A DNA stretch of 64,000 nt, taken from positions 186,001 through 250,000 of the forward strand of contig NZ_JAGWDK010000007.1 in assembly GCF_018398875.1 (NCBI RefSeq). Reading direction: 5' to 3'. The notes under the pieces are model-generated. The model searched no databases. It was not told the DNA's origin and was given only the letters and a program-made list of their open reading frames with translations. Positions within the stretch are counted from its first letter, which is position 1, and each line of letters begins with the position of its first letter. Shown here one piece after another: positions 46,615 through 55,833 of the stretch. Both the position numbers and the translations under genes were made by a program. This DNA comes from Bradyrhizobium sp. sGM-13 (GTDB lineage: Bacteria; Pseudomonadota; Alphaproteobacteria; Rhizobiales; Xanthobacteraceae).

Positions 46615-47862
46615 TTAGCCTCTTCCCTTGGTCGGGATCTTGTTAAACGGCACGTCCTTGTCGACGCGGATATCGCCGGGCAGGCCGAGCACGCGCTCGG
46701 CGATGATGTTGCGCAGGATCTCGTCGGTGCCGCCGGCGATGCGCATCGAGGGCGAGGACAACAGCATCTGCTGGAACTGACCGCGCGCCATTTCCTCATC
46801 CGCGCCGGTGAGCGCGCCGGCCGCGCCCTGCAGGTCCATCGCATAGGTGGCGATATCCTGCAGCATCGAACCCGACACCAGCTTGCCGATCGAATTTTCC
46901 GGGCCCGGCCGTTCGCCCTTCGACAGCGACGAAATCGCGCGGTAGCTGGTGTATTTCAGCCCGCTCGCCTTCACCGCCCAGTTCGCGAGTTTTGAGCGCG
47001 TCGCGGGATCGTCGATCGCAAGCCCGTCATCGGTCATCAGGTTGGAGCAGAACTCGAACATCTCGGGGAAGCCCGTCGCAAGCCGCGAACCGATCGACAT
47101 CCGCTCGTTCATCAACGTGGTCAGCGACACGTTCCAGCCGTCGCCGACCGCGCCGAGCCGTTGGCTGTCGGGAATCACCACATCGGTGAAATAGACCTCG
47201 TTGAACTCCTGCATGCCGTTGGCCTGCTTGATCGGCCGCACCTCGACGCCCTTGCTCTTCATGTCGAGGAAGAACATCGTCAGGCCCTTGTGCTTGGGCA
47301 CATTGGGATCGGTGCGCGTGATCAAGAGGCCGTAGTCGGAGTAGTGCGCGCCTGAGGTCCAGATCTTCTGTCCGTTGACGATCCAGTTGTCGCCCTGCTT
47401 CTCCGCGCGCGTGCGAAGCCCCGCGACGTCAGAGCCGCCGGCGGGTTCGGAGAAAAGCTGACACCAGATGTGTTCGCCGGAAGCGAGCTTCGGCAGATAA
47501 TGGCGCTTATGCTCCTCGCTGCCGAACGCCATCACCGTCGGGCCGCACATTCCCTCGCCGATCTGGAACGGCTGCGTCAGCTTGCCGTAGACGCCCTCTT
47601 CCTGCTGCCAGATCACTTTCTCGATCGGGCTGGCGCCGCGGCCGCCATATTCCTTCGGCCAATGCAGGCAGGCCCAGCCGCCTTCGGCCTTCTTCTTCTG
47701 CCAGGCCTTGCCGACGTCGACGATGTCTTCCTTCTCCAGCCGGATGCGGCCGAGCGAGGATTTTGAAAGCTCCGCCTCGTATTGCTTCGGCGCGTTGGCG
47801 TCGATCCATTTGCGGGCGAGGCTACGAAATTCGGCCTCTTGCGGCGTATCGTCGAAGTTCAT
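46615..47862 (-). CDS. Acyl-CoA dehydrogenase (cluster II, copy A)
   Basis: 415 aa. Mid-domain FAD segment QLFSEPAGGSDVAGLRTRAE then NWIVNGQKIWTSGAHYSDY; C-terminal AGGTDEILRNIIAERVLGLP. It is slightly longer than classical members because of a C-terminal tail DKDVPFNKIPTKGR. The next gene upstream is a close paralogue with the same tail, and a third, smaller dehydrogenase follows, as in systems where two or three such subunits act as heteromers on large CoA thioesters (aromatic or steroid side chains). Substrate unknown. Confidence 0.92.
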   Translation of the reverse strand: MNFDDTPQEAEFRSLARKWIDANAPKQYEAELSKSSLGRIRLEKEDIVDVGKAWQKKKAEGGWACLHWPKEYGGRGASPIEKVIWQQEEGVYGKLTQPFQIGEGMCGPTVMAFGSEEHKRHYLPKLASGEHIWCQLFSEPAGGSDVAGLRTRAEKQGDNWIVNGQKIWTSGAHYSDYGLLITRTDPNVPKHKGLTMFFLDMKSKGVEVRPIKQANGMQEFNEVYFTDVVIPDSQRLGAVGDGWNVSLTTLMNERMSIGSRLATGFPEMFEFCSNLMTDDGLAIDDPATRSKLANWAVKASGLKYTSYRAISSLSKGERPGPENSIGKLVSGSMLQDIATYAMDLQGAAGALTGADEEMARGQFQQMLLSSPSMRIAGGTDEILRNIIAERVLGLPGDIRVDKDVPFNKIPTKGRG

Positions 47863-47885
47863 TGCGTCTTCCTTTTTTGTTCTGC

Positions 47886-47962
47886 GTAGGGTGGGCTAAG
47901 CGAAGCGAGCCCACCATCTGAGTGTGACGCGGTGGGCAACGCCTACGTGTTGCCCACCCTAC
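47886..47962. repeat. Intergenic inverted repeat (GTAGGGTGGGC...GCCCACCCTAC type)
   Basis: GTAGGGTGGGCTAAGCG and GTTGCCCACCCTAC arms between the two paralogous dehydrogenases; same family as the copy after pobA. Confidence 0.8.
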
Positions 47963-47969
47963 AAATTCG

Positions 47970-49217
47970 TTACGTCCTTCCCTTGGTCGGGATCTGGTTG
48001 AACGGCACGTCCTTGTCGACCCGGATATCACCCGGCAAGCCAAGCACGCGCTCGGCGATGATGTTGCGCATGATCTCATCGGTACCGCCTTCGACGCGGG
48101 TGCCCGGCGCGCGCAGCAGCATCGCCTGGAATTTGCCGGCGACTTCGGCGTCTTCCGGCCCGCTCAGCACGCCGGCGGCGCCCTGCAGGTCGAGCGCATA
48201 CATCGCGACTTCCTGGACCATCGATCCCGCCACCAGCTTGCCGATGGAATTTTCCGGCCCAGGACGCTCGCCCTTGGAGAGCGCCGAGATCGCGCGCATG
48301 CTGGTGTATCGGAGGCCACTGGCCTTCACCGCATAGTTCGCCAGCCTCGAACGAACGCTGCGATCCTCGATTGCGGGGCCATCTTCCAGCACTAGGCTGT
48401 TGCAGAACTCGAACAGTTCAGGGAAGCCGGTCGCGACGCCGGCGCCGATCGACATGCGCTCGTTCATCAGCGTGGTCAGCGAGACGTTCCAGCCGTCATT
48501 GACGGCGCCAAGTCGCTGCGAGTCCGGGATCTTCACGTCGGTAAAATAGACTTCGTTGAAGTCGGACTGGCCACTGGCCTGTTTGATCGGCCGCACCTCG
48601 ACGCCGGGGCTCTTCATGTCCAGGAAGAACATGGTCAGCCCCTTGTGCTTCGGCACATTGGGATCGGTGCGCGTCAGCAGGATGCCGTAATCGGAATAAT
48701 GCGCGCCCGAGGTCCAGATCTTCTGGCCGTTGATGATCCAGTCGTCGCCCTTCCTCTCGGCACGGGTGCGAAGCCCTGCGACGTCGGAGCCGCCGGCGGG
48801 CTCGGAGAATAGCTGGCACCAGATCTTCTCGCCGGAAGCAAGCGGCGGCAGATATTTGCGTTTCTGCTCCTCGCCGGCATAGGCCATCATGGTCGGCCCG
48901 CACATGCCGTGGCCGATGATGAACATGCCGGAGAGCTTCCCGAACGGTCCCTCCTCCTGCTGCCAGATCACCCGCTCGATCGGCGAGGCGCCGCGGCCGC
49001 CATATTCCTTCGGCCAGTGCAGGCAGGCCCACCCCGCTTCGGCCTTCTTCTTCTGCCAGGCCTTCGCGACCTCGAGAATGTTGGCGCCCTTCAGCACGGT
49101 GCGGCCGAGCGAGGACTTTCGAAGTTCTTCCTCATATTGCTTCGGCGCGTTTGCTCGTATCCACGCCCTGGCTTCGGCGCGGAACGCGGCTTCCTGCGGG
49201 GTGTCGTCGAAGTTCAT
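47970..49217 (-). CDS. Acyl-CoA dehydrogenase (cluster II, copy B)
   Basis: 415 aa, tandem paralogue of copy A with most positions shared by eye, including QLFSEPAGGSDVAGLRTRAE, GQKIWTSGAHYSDYG and the C-terminal EGGTDEIMRNIIAERVLGLP. Differences lie mostly in the middle and C-terminal helical domain. A recent duplication followed by divergence; subunits of a heteromeric dehydrogenase or separate chain-length specialists are both possible. Confidence 0.92.
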   Translation of the reverse strand: MNFDDTPQEAAFRAEARAWIRANAPKQYEEELRKSSLGRTVLKGANILEVAKAWQKKKAEAGWACLHWPKEYGGRGASPIERVIWQQEEGPFGKLSGMFIIGHGMCGPTMMAYAGEEQKRKYLPPLASGEKIWCQLFSEPAGGSDVAGLRTRAERKGDDWIINGQKIWTSGAHYSDYGILLTRTDPNVPKHKGLTMFFLDMKSPGVEVRPIKQASGQSDFNEVYFTDVKIPDSQRLGAVNDGWNVSLTTLMNERMSIGAGVATGFPELFEFCNSLVLEDGPAIEDRSVRSRLANYAVKASGLRYTSMRAISALSKGERPGPENSIGKLVAGSMVQEVAMYALDLQGAAGVLSGPEDAEVAGKFQAMLLRAPGTRVEGGTDEIMRNIIAERVLGLPGDIRVDKDVPFNQIPTKGRT

Positions 49218-49239
49218 GTTTTCAATCCTCGGCGGCTTC

Positions 49240-49320
49240 GTAGGAGGGGTAGAGCGAAGCGAAACCCATCATCCTCAGCCCGCGGTTTGATGGGTTTCGC
49301 TGCGCTCTACCCATCCTACG
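49240..49320. repeat. Intergenic inverted repeat (GTAGGAGGGGTAGAGCG type)
   Basis: GTAGGAGGGGTAGAGCG with GAAACCCATCA and TGATGGGTTTC, then CGCTCTACCCATCCTAC: a long, nearly perfect stem with a short loop. Confidence 0.8.
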
Positions 49321-49332
49321 GTTCTCACAAGC

Positions 49333-50460
49333 TTAGGCCGCGTTCTTCTTGCGCATGCGATCAATCAACTGATCTTCCCAATACGACAGGCTGCCGAGCG
49401 TCAGCGCTGACGCGTTGGCGCGGCGGTAGTACATGTGGCAGTCGAACTCCCAGGTGAAACCCATGCCGCCGTGAACCTGGATATTGTTCTTGGAGCAGTG
49501 CTGGAACGCCTGCGTCGCGCTGATGCGCGCGGCCGCTGCGGCTTCCGGCAATTCCGACGCGTTGGTCGAGAGCGCCCAGGCGCCGTAATAGCAATTCGAG
49601 CGAGCCAGCGTCGCCGAGACGTACATGTCGGCAAGCATGTGCTTCACTGCCTGGAACGAGCCGATCGGCCGGCCGAACGCGATACGGTCGAGCGCATAGT
49701 CGCGGCCCATTTCCAGTGCGCGATCGGAGCCGCCGACCTGCTCGAACGCCAGCAGCACGGCGGCGCGGTCGAGCACTTGCGTGAGGATGCTCCAGCCGTC
49801 GTCGGCCGCTCCCAGCGGTTCGGCCTTCGCTTTCGTGAAGGTGAACTCGGCTTGCCCGCGCGTCGGATCGATATTGGTCAGCGGCTTCGCCTCGACGCCG
49901 CCGGCTTTGAGGTCGACCAGGAACAACGAGATATCGGAATCGCGACCGGTTGAACCGGTACGCGCGGCAACGACGGCAAAATCGGCAATCGCGCCATCCG
50001 GCACCGGCCTCTTCACGCCGTTGAGCGTGCCGCCGGAAGCCTGCAGCTTGATCGCCTTCGGTGACGGATTGCCCTTGCCTTCGAACAGCGCCAGCGTGCC
50101 GATCGCCTCACCGGAAGCGATTTTCGGCAGCCATTTCTGCTTCTGCGCATCGGAGCCGGCCAGCAGCAGCGCCTCGGCGGCGAGATAGACCGTGGAGGAG
50201 AACGGCACCGGCGCATTCGCGCGGCCCATTTCTTCCGCGATCACGCAAAGTTCGAGATGGCCTGCGCCCGCGCCGCCAAACTGTTCGGGAATTGCGACGC
50301 CGAGGAAGCCCATTTCGGCGAGGCCTTTCCATAATTCCTTGTCGTACGGCGCCTTGCCGTCGAGCACCTCGCGCACGGCCTTCGGCGGGCATTTCTCAGT
50401 GAGAAATTTCCGCGCCGCGTCGCGCATCTGTTTTTGTTCGTCGGAGAAATCGAAGTTCAT
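49333..50460 (-). CDS. Acyl-CoA dehydrogenase (cluster II, small-type)
   Basis: 375 aa. Starts MNFDFSDEQKQMRDAARKFL. C-terminal QVHGGMGFTWEFDCHMYYRR (short of the usual GGxGxxxE...HLYFKR) matches the small-subunit type. The mid-domain differs from the two 415-aa copies (GTLALFEGKGNPSPKAI). The DNA order ligase, small ACAD, two 415-aa ACADs implies one operon. Gene follows the ligase after a palindromic repeat. Confidence 0.92.
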   Translation of the reverse strand: MNFDFSDEQKQMRDAARKFLTEKCPPKAVREVLDGKAPYDKELWKGLAEMGFLGVAIPEQFGGAGAGHLELCVIAEEMGRANAPVPFSSTVYLAAEALLLAGSDAQKQKWLPKIASGEAIGTLALFEGKGNPSPKAIKLQASGGTLNGVKRPVPDGAIADFAVVAARTGSTGRDSDISLFLVDLKAGGVEAKPLTNIDPTRGQAEFTFTKAKAEPLGAADDGWSILTQVLDRAAVLLAFEQVGGSDRALEMGRDYALDRIAFGRPIGSFQAVKHMLADMYVSATLARSNCYYGAWALSTNASELPEAAAAARISATQAFQHCSKNNIQVHGGMGFTWEFDCHMYYRRANASALTLGSLSYWEDQLIDRMRKKNAA

Positions 50461-50501
50461 GGCGTGTTACTCGCGTTGTGTGTGGTGTATCTCTTTGGCT
50501 C

Positions 50502-50618
50502 GTCGTCCCCGCGAACGCGGGGACCCATAACCACCGGCGTTATGCTTTATCCGGAACTAGCTCCAACCTAACATTGAAAGGCCTCGGAGTATGGGTCCCC
50601 GCGTTCGCGGGGACGACG
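50502..50618. repeat. Intergenic inverted repeat (GTCGTCCCCGCG...GGGACGAC type)
   Basis: Left hairpin GTCGTCCCCGCGAACGCGGG, ACCCATAACCACC spacer, then right TATGGGTCCCCGCG...GGGACGAC; the cleanest copy of this family in the window. Confidence 0.85.
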
Positions 50619-50632
50619 ATGGAGCGTGATTC

Positions 50633-52549
50633 TCATTGCAGCACAATCACGTCGTCTCCCGGCTTGTCGGCGTAAAGCTTCTCCACCATCGCGGCGCGGC
50701 GTTCGAGGCCGGCGCGCTGGTTGATGTAGCCCTTGTCGGTGAGTTCATTGCCGTCGATTGAGGGCGGCTCGGCCATCAGCATGGCGCGGGTAATCCGCAT
50801 GCTGCTGCCGGTGGCGGAAGCATTATACGCTTCCAAGCCACGCTTCAGGCAGGCGATCACCTGGGGATGCTTGACCACCTGCTCAAACGTCGCATCGGGA
50901 TTCCCCACGATCTGCCGGCAGGCGTGCAGATTGGGCCAGGCCAAAAGTCCGATGAACGGACGATCCTGCCCCGTGACCAAAGCGTCGTGCACGACCGGCG
51001 TCGCGGCCGCGATGGCGTCGGTGCGCAATGAGCCGACATGGACGAAGGTGCCGGTCGTGAGCTTGAAGTCTTCGACAACGCGCCCGGCAAAGATGATGCC
51101 CTGCAGCGGATCGTTGTCATCGACGAACACGCCGGCATCGCCGATGCAGTAAAAACCTTCCTCGTCGAACATCTTCTTCGTCAATTCAGGCTGGCCGAAA
51201 TAACCCGGCGTGACGTTGATGCCGCGCAGGCGCAATTCGTACTTGGAGCCGCACGGCACCATCTTCAGCTCGACGCCGGGAAACGGCAGGCCGATCAGGC
51301 CGACACGCTCGGTGTCCCAATAGGTGCCGGTCGAGGTCGGCGCGGTCTCGGTCGAGCCCCAGCCGGTGTAGAACACGATGCGCTCGCCGGTGGTCTTCAC
51401 CGCTAGCGCCTGCATGCGGTCGTAAAGATCGTCCGGCAGCCGCGCGCCGCCATAGGCCATCACGGTCAGGTTCTTGAAGAAGCTGCGGCACAGCGCGTCA
51501 TCCTTCTCCATCGCAGCGGCGAGCGCGGCATAGCCGGCGGGGACGTTGGCGTAATAGGTCGGCGAGATCTCGTGCAAATTGCGGATGGTCTCGTCGAACT
51601 GGCCGGGCATCGGGCGGCCGTCGTCGATGTAGAGCGTGCCGCCGTCGATCAGCGCCGGGTTGAACAGCGCATTGCCGCCCATGGTGTGATTCCAGGGCAT
51701 CCAATCGAGATAGGTGGAAACCGGCCCGTTCGGGTCGCGCGGGCGCACCTGCATCATCATCGCCGCGTTGGCGCACATCATCTCCTGGGTGTTGATGACG
51801 GCCTTCGGCATGCCGGTCGAGCCCGAGGTGAACAAGAGCTTGCCGACGGTCTTTGGCGTGATCTTTGAAATCGAGTCTTCGACATCTTTGGTAGCCGGCG
51901 TTGCCGCGAGCTCGGCAAACGACACGCTTCTGATACCTTCGCAGGGGCGCGCGACGTGAACCACAGTGACGCCGGCCAGGTCGATTGCCCTGAGCGCCTT
52001 CGCAAAGGTCGGACCGTCCTGCACCATCACGACCGCAGGCTTGATCAGGCTGAAGAGATATTTGAGCTTGAGATGATCCTGGCTCATCAGCGAATAGGCC
52101 GGCGACACCGGCGCGGCCGGCAAGCGGGCCTGCATCGCGGCCTGCGTCATCAGCGCGTGCTCGATGGAGTTGCCCGAGAGGATCGTGACGGGACGGCCTG
52201 CTTCGAGGCCAAGGTTGAGCAGGCCTTGCGTCACCCCGTCGACGACGCGCTTGGCTTCGCCATAGGAGACTTTCCGCCATTGCCGCTCAGCGCCGCCGCG
52301 TTGCGCCAGCCAGATGCGCTCCGGCGCTTGCTTCGCCCATTTCGAAAGCGCCGCCGGAATGTGCTTCTCGTAAGGCTGCAGCGGAATGCGCGACTTCAGG
52401 ATGATGATGCCATCGGGACGACACTCGACCGCGATGTCGCGCGGCAGCCATTCGACCTTGCGGAAGGCCGGCTTTGTCAGCACCTTTGCTGCACTCCCAC
52501 TCATATTGCGTCTCCCGGAATTCTTGTCCTTTGCGGATCTTGTCGTCAT
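50633..52549 (-). CDS. Feruloyl-CoA-synthase-type acyl-CoA ligase (cluster II)
   Basis: 638 aa from the ATG at 52549, which overlaps the TGA of the crotonase relic (ATGA); the ATG at 52504 with GGGAG 7 nt upstream gives 623 aa and is equally likely. FCS-type motifs: LFTSGSTGMPKAVINTQEMM, GWGSTETAPTSTGTYWD and the hinge VVEDFKLTTGTFVHVGSLR. Roughly half identical by eye to the ligase at 25616. The C-terminal LTDKGYINQRAGLERRAAMV is shared. Activates an aryl or arylalkanoic acid; exact substrate unknown. Promoter signals are not evident, so it is expressed from the upstream SDR/TetR side. Confidence 0.9.
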   Translation of the reverse strand: MTTRSAKDKNSGRRNMSGSAAKVLTKPAFRKVEWLPRDIAVECRPDGIIILKSRIPLQPYEKHIPAALSKWAKQAPERIWLAQRGGAERQWRKVSYGEAKRVVDGVTQGLLNLGLEAGRPVTILSGNSIEHALMTQAAMQARLPAAPVSPAYSLMSQDHLKLKYLFSLIKPAVVMVQDGPTFAKALRAIDLAGVTVVHVARPCEGIRSVSFAELAATPATKDVEDSISKITPKTVGKLLFTSGSTGMPKAVINTQEMMCANAAMMMQVRPRDPNGPVSTYLDWMPWNHTMGGNALFNPALIDGGTLYIDDGRPMPGQFDETIRNLHEISPTYYANVPAGYAALAAAMEKDDALCRSFFKNLTVMAYGGARLPDDLYDRMQALAVKTTGERIVFYTGWGSTETAPTSTGTYWDTERVGLIGLPFPGVELKMVPCGSKYELRLRGINVTPGYFGQPELTKKMFDEEGFYCIGDAGVFVDDNDPLQGIIFAGRVVEDFKLTTGTFVHVGSLRTDAIAAATPVVHDALVTGQDRPFIGLLAWPNLHACRQIVGNPDATFEQVVKHPQVIACLKRGLEAYNASATGSSMRITRAMLMAEPPSIDGNELTDKGYINQRAGLERRAAMVEKLYADKPGDDVIVLQ

Positions 52550-52650
52550 CGCCTGATATAGACAGGCTTTCGCTTTTCGAGGAAGACAGGCCGGTCGAGC
52601 GTGACCCAGTTGACGCCGTCTTGGTGTTCGATCAAGAGCGGTTGAGTCAC
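52546..52650 (-). pseudogene. 34-codon relic of an enoyl-CoA hydratase gene
   Basis: An uninterrupted 34-codon reading from GTG at 52650 (GGGAG 7 nt upstream) joins the beginning of a crotonase (LLIEHQDGVNWVTLDRP) directly to its end (VFLEKRKPVY, then IRR and TGA). The whole catalytic middle, about 220 codons, is missing. The TGA overlaps the ligase ATG, the usual coupling in such operons. It cannot be an enzyme. It may persist because it keeps translation of the ligase coupled. Confidence 0.72.
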
Positions 52651-52668
52651 GCGGATCTCCCATCCATC

Positions 52669-52796
52669 GTCGTCCCGGCCAAGCGAAGCGCGAGCCGGGA
52701 CCCATACGCCGTGCCGTATCGATGAGGCATGGTGGCAGAGACCTTCTGCAACAAGAGCCGCCGCGGAGTATGGGTCCCCGCTTTCGCGGGGACGAC
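52669..52796. repeat. Intergenic inverted repeat (GTCGTCCCGGCC...GGGACGAC type)
   Basis: GTCGTCCCGGCCAAGCGAAG and CGGGACCCATACG at left; TATGGGTCCCCGCTTTCGCG and GGGGACGAC at right. It lies between the SDR gene and the crotonase relic. Confidence 0.8.
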
Positions 52797-52809
52797 GGTA
52801 GTGCGTGCC

Positions 52810-53568
52810 TTACCGCGGCGCCATGCGGATGGCGCCGTCGAGACGGATGGTCTCGCCGTTGAGCATCGCGTTCTCGACGATGTGCACCGCGAGCGCGCCG
52901 TATTCGTCGGGCTCGCCGAGGCGGGCCGGATGCGGCACCTGGGCGCCAAGGCTCTTGCGGGCCTCTTCGTTCAGGCCCATCAACAGCGGCGTGAAGAAGA
53001 TGCCGGGGGCAATCGTGTTGACGCGGATCTTCAGGCTCGCGAGATCGCGCGCCGCCGGCAAGGTTAGGCCGACGATGCCGCCCTTCGAGGCGGAATAGGC
53101 GATCTGGCCGATCTGGCCTTCATAGGCCGCAACGGAAGCGGTGTTGATGACGACGCCGCGCTCCTCGCCAACGGGGGCCGCGGTGGCGAGCCGCTCGGCG
53201 AACAATCGCAGCGCGTTGAAGGTGCCGATCAGATTGACGTTGATGATACGGACAAACTTTTCCAAGGGATAGACGCCGTCCTTGCCGACCACGCGCTGCG
53301 AGCCGCCGATGCCGGCGCAGTTCATCAGCACGCGCGCGACACCATGAGCAGCTTCCGCCTTGGCGATCGCCGCCTTCATCTGCTCCTCGCTGGTGACGTC
53401 GGCATGAAGGGCTACACCCTTCACTTCGGCCGCGACCTTCTCGGCATTCTCCTTGTTCTGGTCGAGCACGCCGATCTTGGCGCCCTTCGCGGCCATGGCG
53501 CGGGCGGTCGCTGCCCCTAAGCCGGAGCCACCGCCGGTGATGAGAACGGCAACGTCTTTCAACTGCAT
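52810..53568 (-). CDS. SDR, 3-hydroxyacyl-CoA dehydrogenase type 2 (HSD10-like), cluster II
   Basis: 252 aa. TGGGSGLGAAT at residues 11-21, NCAGIGGSQRVVGKDG, catalytic Ser in VINTASVAAYEGQIGQ and YSASKGG. Paralogue of the SDR at 24820; both carry the same LNGE-x-RLDxAxRMAPR end. Start ATG at 53568. It follows the TetR gene after about 75 bp of inverted repeat. Expected to oxidise a 3-hydroxyacyl-CoA intermediate of the cluster II substrate. Confidence 0.9.
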   Translation of the reverse strand: MQLKDVAVLITGGGSGLGAATARAMAAKGAKIGVLDQNKENAEKVAAEVKGVALHADVTSEEQMKAAIAKAEAAHGVARVLMNCAGIGGSQRVVGKDGVYPLEKFVRIINVNLIGTFNALRLFAERLATAAPVGEERGVVINTASVAAYEGQIGQIAYSASKGGIVGLTLPAARDLASLKIRVNTIAPGIFFTPLLMGLNEEARKSLGAQVPHPARLGEPDEYGALAVHIVENAMLNGETIRLDGAIRMAPR

Positions 53569-53603
53569 TTTGAGAACCTTTCCTTGGGTGTTTTCTTCTC
53601 TAG

Positions 53604-53664
53604 TTGGCGAATGGCGAATAGCGAGTGGCGAATGGATCCATTCGCTATTCGCTACTCGCTATTG
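53604..53664. repeat. AT-rich palindrome between TetR and SDR
   Basis: Two arms with alternating GCGAATAGCGAGT/GCTACTCGCTATT and GAATGGATCCATTC at the centre; long near-perfect stem. A different composition from the GC-rich repeats. Confidence 0.75.
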
Positions 53665-54307
53665 GCCCCTTCCCTGCTTCCAGCATGCCGCCGCAGATCA
53701 GCGCTTCCATGTGCTTGATGTATTCGCGGCAGACTTCGTCAGTGACCGGGCCGACCCCGGTCGCGCGCGACATCGCGTGGCGGCCGAAGAACAGGTGATC
53801 GCAGGCGCCGATCAGGCTGGTGTAGAACAGCACCGGATCGATATTCCGGAATTCGCCGGCCTTGACGCCCTCGGCGAGCAGGCGGCGATGAAAATCCAGC
53901 AAGGGCGCAACAAAGAATTGCGAGACTTCGTCGGCGGCTTCCGGGCTGCTCTCGTGCAGGAGATAGTGGATCAGCCGGTTCATGTAGGGGAACTGGTGAT
54001 AGGCGCGGATGATGCCGCCGATATGCAGGCGAAGCTTTGCCGTCGGCGAGATCGGCTGGCTGATCAGATATTCGAGCTGCGACATCTCGGTCGCGGCGTC
54101 CCGGGCCAGCAGCGCCAGCAACAGCCCGTCCTTGTTGCCGAAATGGTATTTCACCAGCGCGGCGTTGACGCCCGACTTCTGCGCAATGTCGGACAGCGAG
54201 ACCTCGATCGAGGCGCGCTCGATCATCAGCTCGCTCGCCGCCACGAGCAGCTTCTCGGCGGTGGTATTTTTGCCGCTCGGGAGCCTGGCCGGTACGCTGG
54301 TATTCAA
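53645..54307 (-). CDS. TetR family transcriptional regulator
   Basis: 220 aa. N-terminal helix-turn-helix SDIAQKSGVNAALVKYHFGN at about residues 38-60 (typical TetR YYHFxxKxxL variant KYHFGNKDGLL). The large C-terminal domain, LQLHIGGIIRAYHQFPYM and beyond, is longer than usual for FadR-like members. It is divergent from the thiolase gene and upstream of the SDR/ligase/dehydrogenase genes, so it is the likely local repressor, responding perhaps to an acyl-CoA. Its 3' end overlaps the palindrome at 53604-53664. Confidence 0.9.
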   Translation of the reverse strand: MNTSVPARLPSGKNTTAEKLLVAASELMIERASIEVSLSDIAQKSGVNAALVKYHFGNKDGLLLALLARDAATEMSQLEYLISQPISPTAKLRLHIGGIIRAYHQFPYMNRLIHYLLHESSPEAADEVSQFFVAPLLDFHRRLLAEGVKAGEFRNIDPVLFYTSLIGACDHLFFGRHAMSRATGVGPVTDEVCREYIKHMEALICGGMLEAGKGPIASSE

Positions 54308-54380
54308 CTGTCATCCCATCACTGCTGAGGGGCGGGAAATCTGGCCGCACATAAGCGCATGCCGCGGCTGCACTCAAGAG

Positions 54381-54400
54381 TTAATTGATTGATTGACTAA
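54381..54400. promoter_or_regulatory. Possible TetR site, TTGATTGATTGA tract
   Basis: AT-rich tract TTAATTGATTGATTGACTAA in the TetR/thiolase divergent region: three TTGA steps, only partly palindromic. The only AT-rich patch in the 160-bp gap. Confidence 0.25.
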
Positions 54401-54467
54401 ATCCCGCTGCCCCCCTTAAATCCGGCCCATCTTTCCAAGCCACAAACAACATTCAGGGAGAACAGAC

Positions 54468-55640
<1,173 letters not shown>

Positions 55641-55680
55641 GCTGCAAGCAAGGTCCGCATCTGCGGCCGCACAAACGACG

Positions 55681-55804
55681 GTCGTCCCGGCCTTGAGCCG
55701 GGACCCATAACCACAGATGGTCGTGGTTACGCCGAGCTGGAGCTCCAGCTCGCTTTAAAAATTCACATCAGTGGTTATGGGCCCCTGCGTTCGCAGGGGC
55801 GACG
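55681..55804. repeat. Intergenic inverted repeat (GTCGTCCCGG...GGGGCGACGA type)
   Basis: GTCGTCCCGGCCTTGAGCCG with GGGACCCATAACCAC and AGTGGTTATGGGCCCCTGCG; in the middle an extra palindrome GAGCTGGAGCTCCAGCTC. Confidence 0.8.
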
Positions 55805-55833
55805 AAAAATAATAATCACCCGAGGAAACATTT

